Shown here: in pieces, positions 58,148-64,000 of the stretch
How the letters are laid out: each line of letters starts with the position of its first letter
How positions within the stretch are numbered: position 1 is the stretch's first letter
Assembly (NCBI GenBank): GCA_037833965.1
Contig: AP031354.1
Coordinates: 23,724,001-23,788,000 of the forward strand
Reading direction: 5' to 3'
Length of the DNA stretch: 64,000 nt
From: Marchantia polymorpha subsp. ruderalis
Lineage: Eukaryota; Streptophyta; Marchantiopsida; Marchantiales; Marchantiaceae
Notes under the pieces: model-generated
Told to the model about the DNA's origin: nothing
Seen by the model: only the letters and a program-made list of their open reading frames with translations
Databases searched by the model: none
Translations under genes and position numbers: made by a program

Positions 58148-59150
58148 GTTCTCAACAGTACTAGTCAAGCCAACTCCAATCTTTCCGTGTCTTTCTAATC
58201 TAAAATTTCTCAGAATGTTCAAAATTTCCCTCCTCCTCTACTTCCAAGCTTCCAACCTTCGATGAAACAAAGGGCAGCTTCTGATTCCAACGTGAGGCCA
58301 ACGACCTGACAATCTTCGGGACATAAATAAACCTCGAGCAGTCAGGAAATCCCTAAACCCTCAAAAAATCCATCAGGAGCGAGTTAACATTCGCATAAAC
58401 CACAAATCATAACGACTGCTCAAACGAGTAAACTTTCTCCCGTAAAACTAAACAGAATCCAAGAACTAAAAAAATTAGTGAAGCTAGAACTACTAAAATG
58501 ACTCGCAAATGAAACAGAGCTAACGAATTTCGGTCTCGCCACACCCCCAAAAAATCCACAGAAGATGAAAAGAAAGGCAGCGAAATCCGAAGTCCCTGAA
58601 GAGACTCCATCGGATCCACCTTTCAGAAGCGGAAGCAGAAAATTACAACGACGTCAATTAGACAATTGTCAACCAAGCCGAGCACGTGGTTCAACGTGGA
58701 CTTCGAAGGGCTATGGGTGCAAGACAGAGTCCAGATCACGCTCGCACAATTTACAGAGTCCTTCAGAATTGTCACATTTGCACGTCAGGGACGAGAAGCA
58801 GCTTAGGCCTCGGAATTAGAACAATTCGTTCCTGTACCGAGGCAGCATCCTCGGCAGAAACACAATACTTGCTTAATACAAGGATCCCGTGGAAGTAAAA
58901 GACAGAAATCTTGCTTCTATATCACGACTGCAGTTCTTGTTCCCAAAGTTCTCCTACATACTAGGAACATTGGATCTAACCCAGCGTTGGGAAAATGGTT
59001 ACTCTCGAACGCAACGTGTGTCAGTCGCAACTTGTGGAGTGGAGTGACCTATCAGCAAACGTCGACATCTACGGGTTACCTGCTACCGGAGGTCGATACA
59101 AGTCTCATGCTACCGTCAATCCTCTTGCAGTGGTAGGGTATCCATTTCAT
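58148..59150. other. Upstream region of the CD2BP2-like gene
   Basis: Contains its promoter. Divergent to it, the plus strand has an 84-codon frame from an ATG at 58565 (MKRKAAKSEVPEE), and an overlapping frame reads STWFNVDFEGLWVQDRV. Either might be a small gene or an exon, but neither has a recognised domain. The sequence beyond 58870 shows nothing. Confidence 0.25.
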
Positions 59151-59158
59151 CCCTTTTC

Positions 59159-59745
59159 TAGGCTTGGCCACGGTCCGGTTAACGGTTAACCGGTCCGGGA
59201 AATGTGCGGACCGGTTAACCGGTCCAATTAACCGGTTAACCGGTAAGTTAACCGGTCCGGCATTTTGCCATATCGGTTAACGGTTAACCGAGGTTTTAAC
59301 CGGTTAACCATCTGTCCCGGCCCTACGTGGCCGACGGGAAGGGCTGTGGCTGGGAGCGAAGGAGGAATTGCGCCATAGCTCGAGGACTCAAATGAGCCCC
59401 CACTCGGACTGTTGAAAATCCTCCCGGTTGAAAACGCTCTCGAATTGGAGAGACTTCGACTTTGCGCCAGGGTGCAAGGAAGCTGGAGAAACACATCCAA
59501 GCTCGAGATTTATGCTAGGGATTATCCACTTATCGAATTGGGTGATCAAATTAGGTGATCAAAAAAATTTACTTAATTTATTTGCAGCAGAATTAGACCA
59601 GCGAGCCTCGCTGGTCTAATTCTGCTGCCAGAGGAAAAATTTTTTCCCGGACCGGTTAACCGGTCTGGAGAAATCTGGGACCGGTTAACCGGTCCGACGG
59701 TTAACCGGTTAACCGTCGGTCCGGACCGGACCGTGGCCAAGCCTA
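59159..59745. mobile_element. Non-autonomous hAT-type element (587 bp) with intact TIRs and 8-bp target duplication
   Basis: Begins TAGGCTTGGCCACGGTCCGG and ends with the inverted copy of the same 20 bases or slightly more. It is flanked on both sides by CCCTTTTC (59151-59158 and 59746-59753), the 8-bp duplication typical of hAT insertions. The subterminal regions are packed with GGTTAACC and CCGGTTAACCGG words in both orientations, likely transposase-binding sites. There is no transposase gene inside, so it depends on another element. A perfect target duplication suggests a recent insertion. Confidence 0.92.
59584..59628. repeat. 45-bp perfect palindrome inside the hAT element
   Basis: The arms start GCAGCAGAATTAGACCAGCG (22 bases) and are exactly complementary around a single central C. 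It could form a cruciform or an RNA hairpin and lies between the two GGTTAACC-rich flanks. Confidence 0.95.
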
Positions 59746-60310
59746 CCCTTTTCATCATCTCTTGAAATCTCCAGTCAGGAACCCAGAAGGCCAGAATCCA
59801 TTTCTGAAGAATTTTCTCATGTTTCTAATTTCTGTCTTTTCTACAGTCTCCTCAACACGAAATGTTGTAAATAATCTATTTTTTTCATACCAATCAACTG
59901 TTTACCTCAAGTGATTGTTGGATGACGTGAGATGTGTTTCACATATTGTGAGCCTATGTAGATTAGTTCACACCCTCTTCAGTCGAACCACCTGGCTTAT
60001 TTCAAATATCATCAAATAAAACACCGATACTTGCGTTAGAGAGGCTTATTGTCACGATCATCTTCTTCTCTAATGTCATGATATGTTACCTTTATATCCT
60101 TCGTGTTTCTTCGTAGATGTCGCCGCCTATACGAAATGCATTTGCCAGAAAATACCTAAAATTTCATGTACATTTACTGGAAATAGGGGCTTAAGCCAAT
60201 TATATTTGTGTTTGGCTCTCTTGAATATCTAAGAGTTTGCTGCGAGGTTGAACTGTTGGAAAGGTCTAGACGAGAGTTCCGGACTGGGACGAGCGAAAGA
60301 AGGATCGATT

Positions 60311-60342
60311 CTTTTTGCATTAGGCTAGCGTAATGCAAAAAG
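60311..60342. repeat. 12-bp inverted repeat
   Basis: CTTTTTGCATTA and TAATGCAAAAAG flank GGCTAGCG. A small stem-loop with no further context. Confidence 0.85.
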
Positions 60343-61869
60343 TTATTCCCTTGACAGTACTTTCATTGAGAAGTCATTTGCAGAATTACTGCTCCAAATG
60401 ACGAAACATACATTCTAGCACTCGCTGTGATGGGTAGAAAATTTGTGGTTTGAGTTTGAGTATTGAGGTTGGTGGTATGGTTTGAGTATTTTGGAATTGG
60501 AATAATTTAGCATGAGATCAGTGCTTCTGGTTAAGAGTGAAAATGAACAATTGTAGAACAGTTGAGGAGGAAAGTAAAGACTTTTGACTTCAATTTTTTA
60601 TAAAGATAAATATACCTACTTTTCTTGTTTGTGAGGAACAAACAAGGTTGTGGTTTTTACCAAATATGACTTTTACTCTTTTAAGGTTTTATTTGACCAA
60701 ACTACAGAAGAAATGAGTTTGAGGTCCAAACTTAACAATCATGAAGATAGATTTCTAAATCAAATAGATTACTCCAATATATGTTTCAACTATTTTTTTA
60801 AAAGCATCAAGTAAATAACATGCTAAAAATCTATATTTTTTAATATATTTAATATCTAAATTTTTATATATTACATCATGATACATATCATTTCATTTTA
60901 TAAAAGAAGGTTGTGATTTTTGTTATATTTCATTCATAATTTTTGGTTTTGAAGCAAAAGCATGAGATTGAAAATTTTATTTTGTCATTTGAAATGATTG
61001 AATAAGGATTTTAGCCCAAAAAAATATCCCAAAAAAATTAATCATTTTGAACCTGATAACTTTTTAAATGAATAATTACGTTGTGAAATTTTTAAATCAT
61101 ATTGATATTTTGATTATTGGAGTTTATATATTTAAAATAATACTAAAAGAAGAAGAAATGGCAAAAGACTATTTTTTTTAATGGTTTGTATTAGTCATCT
61201 TCACACATAAAAGCCTAAAAAACTTGTTTTCAACCTTAGATTTAATCCACAAGCTATCAAATGAAATTACCGCACTTTTGGTGATCATGTACATTGTTAT
61301 GTTAGATATCATTATCGCATCTGATACCACATTCTCGAGAAAGAGATTTTCACTACGTATTCTCTCGTGCTTGGTGGGAAACAACTTTACTCCTCTATTC
61401 ATTCATCTTCATCGTATGCACTATTCTGCTTTTTGTTGAGACTGAAATGGTTGAGGTCGATTTGTAGCCGAGTTCGTAACCTCTTCTAACTCAAACTTTT
61501 GAGTCATTCAGTGGATTCTAACAACGTTCATGCTTCATCTTCAACCAGGTTCTTCTGGTTCTTGTTTGGCATTATTCATTCATGATCTTGGAAGAATTTG
61601 ATACTTATACTTCAAACTAATTCAGTTTAATATTCCTCGCATCTTTCAACTAGATGAAATCATCCTTGTTATTGACTTAAAGTGTTAGATCCAAAATCTA
61701 TCTTTCATCCTGTTGAATATATGTTTCACAGATCCACAAATAATGCAGCAACCAGATTTATCCTTACCAATTATACTTACTACACAAGCTTTGGACAAAT
61801 TTCATTCATCTTCAATTCTTATGATGAATCATCGATTAGTAGAGCTTAAAGAAACCGCATATCGTTGAT

Positions 61870-62200
61870 CTGATCCGATATGAAGAGTTTACAATAAATC
61901 CAATATCAACAAATTGAAAAAAAAATTAACCTTCATATCAATTGAGATTATGACCTTACAAACAATATAGAGAGTTTACAATAACTTTCAAATCAACAAA
62001 TTGGAAAAAAATCTAACCTTCATATCAATTTCAATTGAGATTATGATCTTATGGACAATACGAAGAGTTTACAGTAAATTTAAAATCAACAAATTGAATC
62101 AAAAATTAATCTTCATATCAATTCCAATTGAAATTATGACCTTATGAACAATATGGAGAGCTTACAATAAACCTCAAATCAACAAATTGATTTTGAAATT
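61870..62200. repeat. Minisatellite of about 87-93 bp, four copies
   Basis: GAGTTTACAATAA or a close variant recurs at 61885, 61972, 62065 and 62158. Each copy is followed by ATCAACAAATTG and CTTCATATCAATT. Spacing is 87, 93 and 93 bases; the 6-base difference comes from an extra TCAATT unit. Confidence 0.88.
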
Positions 62201-62985
62201 GATTTTCAATTCAATTTCAATTTCATGAGATTGAATAAAAAATTCTGAATATTGAGAGTACTTTTATGATTTTAATTGAGATTGTGATCCACAATCTTGC
62301 AAAGTTTAAGTGTAAACTCTGCAAATCAATTTTTCTTCTAGGAATTTTAAGTCATCAGATCATCTACGCTATCAAAATAAAAAAATCCGTCAACTGTTAT
62401 TTTCTGTGAAAGCCTAATAGTTTGTCTTAATTTCACCAATTTCACAACTTCCTCAAGTAGTAAACTATCGAATGAACAAATCCGAACGTGGAAAAATTAT
62501 GTTCCGAAGATGCGTTCGACGTTATCATACTAAAAATTCAAATTGCGATGCCATATTAATCTTTCCATGAGTAATCATTGGCTAGCCAATATTGCAATGT
62601 TGGTTTGCGTCGATCGATAAAAATCCTGAATCGTAACGAGTTATTGATCTTCTCCTCATGCGCTCCAATAATAAACTCTGTATATTGCATGCACAAATCT
62701 TACTCTTTTTCTTTAGAAAGTGATATCAAATCATGAAATAGATATATTAGATTTATTAAAACATATTCCAACTCAGATTGTTGTGCATGATTGAAATTTT
62801 CACCTAGATATTATGGAATAATTTGATAAGCAAGATCATCTGCATCACTATACATGAATGGAAAATTTTGTGAGTATAATAAAACTAGATATTAAAATTC
62901 TTTAGACGAAATCAATCCGCCAGTAAATACTGTAGCAAAACTATTTGAAAGTTGATTAAAATTCAGATGAAACTCGGACAAAGTT

Positions 62986-64000
62986 ACAATATCTGATTGA
63001 TATTTGACTATGAGCTTATTGATGAGCTCAAAAACATTCAAACAATTCTTTAGTTGGATAAAAATGTGACATGAATAATGAACTTCTTGCTTTGATTGCG
63101 TTCAATTTTCTTTGCTTCACTAACAGCTCTATCAATAAAGTCAAGCTCCAAAATGATAAAAAATATGAGCTTCTTTAACTTTTGAATTAAATTGAAGTAG
63201 TGCTGAAGTGAGCCACATCTAATTGACGCAAGCTTAATAAATGAAGTCAGTTTTTCTTTCATCTACATGGGGATCAATTTCTTTCATCGCATGATGATTA
63301 TCAAAAAATTTGACAACATCTTTGCACTTTTCAGCAAAGAATAAGAGCTTCTCAAATTTATAATTAGAAGTATAAGTTGCAACGGTATCTACTTTTTTAT
63401 GTGTCTTTGTTGCACCAAAAATAAACTTCATCATAAGATGCAAAGCATGCGAAGTACATACTTGAAAGAATTTCTCAGCAAATTCAGTCTTCAACAACGT
63501 CCACGCCTTTTTATTTGCTGAGATATTATCAATGAGTGCGCCAGATTGTGTTTGGATAACAGAGCTAATGTCTTGAGCAATCCATTCAACTGTGTGTACT
63601 TGTTTGCTAGTGTATACGGACTCCAAGAATAAGCTAGTTGAACATTTTGCCATGTAATTTACTACAGGTTCACTCCAAATATTAGATCAACGGTTAGTCA
63701 TTAGACAGACGTGTGATAACAAAGTAAATATTTTAACAATACATCTTTCGTTCATCTTATCGTATAACAATTCTAACAAATCATTTGTTAATTTCTTGCA
63801 ATTAGGCAGAAGATCTTAATATGAACATTATATTTTGATTGACTTAATCAAATTTGTATCTTTGATTCGTTGGAACAATGTGACTGTGCAATAATAATAA
63901 GAAGCAATGATTTTCATAAATTTCTTCTTGGTTGAAGCATCTACAATTGTTAATAAAATGATCTAATAGACATTTGACTATTTGATTCTTCTTCCTTTGA
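62986..64000 (-). pseudogene. hAT transposase remnant (DUF659 region), cut by the right edge
   Basis: On the minus strand the frame from 63653 reads EWIAQDISSVIQTQSGALID, then SANKKAWTLLKTEF and CTSHALHLMMKF. This is the DUF659 part of plant hAT transposases (D-N-x-x-A-N and C-x-x-H signatures; here the TDN is IDN). A following frame at 63262-63050 continues with KLASIRCGSLQHYFNLIQ, matching the K-L-x-x-T-R-W block. A partial match to the preceding GWT-type block is seen upstream near 63690, interrupted by a stop. The copy is a pseudogene with frame breaks and goes on beyond the window. Confidence 0.75.

Larger units (their letters stand above)
59754..62985. other. AT-rich intergenic DNA
   Basis: GC falls steadily to the right. 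The frames at 61178-61439 show no domain. Apart from the short inverted and tandem repeats listed separately, nothing is supported. Confidence 0.4.

Noticed and set aside
58565-58819. 84-codon frame divergent from the CD2BP2-like gene
   Set aside because: It has no domain, and an overlapping frame looks equally coding, so a gene call is not supported.
1-64000. CRISPR arrays, bacterial operons, rRNA genes
   Set aside because: No regularly spaced identical short repeats of CRISPR type, no rRNA segments, and the gene structure is clearly intron-bearing and eukaryotic.

Overview
The window looks like nuclear DNA of a land plant, most likely a bryophyte-type genome. The evidence is plant-style multi-exon genes (plant-type N-acetylglucosaminyltransferase I, a ZNG1-type zinc GTPase, a CD2BP2/Lin1-type U5 snRNP protein with an OCRE-like tail), a plant U4 snRNA fragment, a metallothionein-derived gene pair, a fragment resembling plant LpxA, and GC-rich gene islands set in very AT-rich, repeat-rich DNA. 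Species cannot be fixed from the sequence alone.

Layout. 1-0.6 kb: open frames on the minus strand that leave the left edge. 0.6-9.5 kb: no gene I can support. 9.48-12.42 kb (minus): one intronless 978-residue low-complexity protein of unknown function, with a GA/CT-rich leader to about 13 kb. 13.5-23.8 kb: AT-rich gene desert holding a badly broken Ty1/copia fossil (about 15.8-18.7 kb, minus) into which part of a U4 snRNA has been inserted. 25.5-31.0 kb (plus): N-acetylglucosaminyltransferase I, 18 recognised exons, one of whose introns is a U12-type AT-AC intron. 31.9-36.6 kb (minus): a LINE with two long open frames in the same reading frame and a 5' array of 181-bp monomers. 37.4 kb (minus): tRNA-Asp(GUC) with a decayed copy beside it. 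38.3 kb: a microRNA-precursor-like hairpin. 38.55-44.1 kb: a tandem duplication of about 2.86 kb, each unit holding a metallothionein-derived gene (plus) and a small fast-diverging gene (minus). 45.6 kb: an LpxA-like pseudogene scrap. 50.6-53.5 kb (minus): ZNG1-type CobW GTPase, 9 exons. 54.85-58.15 kb (minus): CD2BP2/Lin1-like protein, 9 exons. 59.16-59.75 kb: a non-autonomous hAT element with a perfect 8-bp target duplication. 63-64 kb (minus): remains of a hAT transposase running off the right edge.

The host genes are independent housekeeping functions: Golgi N-glycan processing, zinc delivery, and U5 snRNP assembly. They do not form an operon or cluster. The mobile-element content (LINE, copia fossil, two hAT derivatives, snRNA-derived insertion) and the tandem duplication give the window most of its unusual structure. 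Exon coordinates were derived by eye from splice signals, phase continuity and recalled family sequences; no alignment was run.
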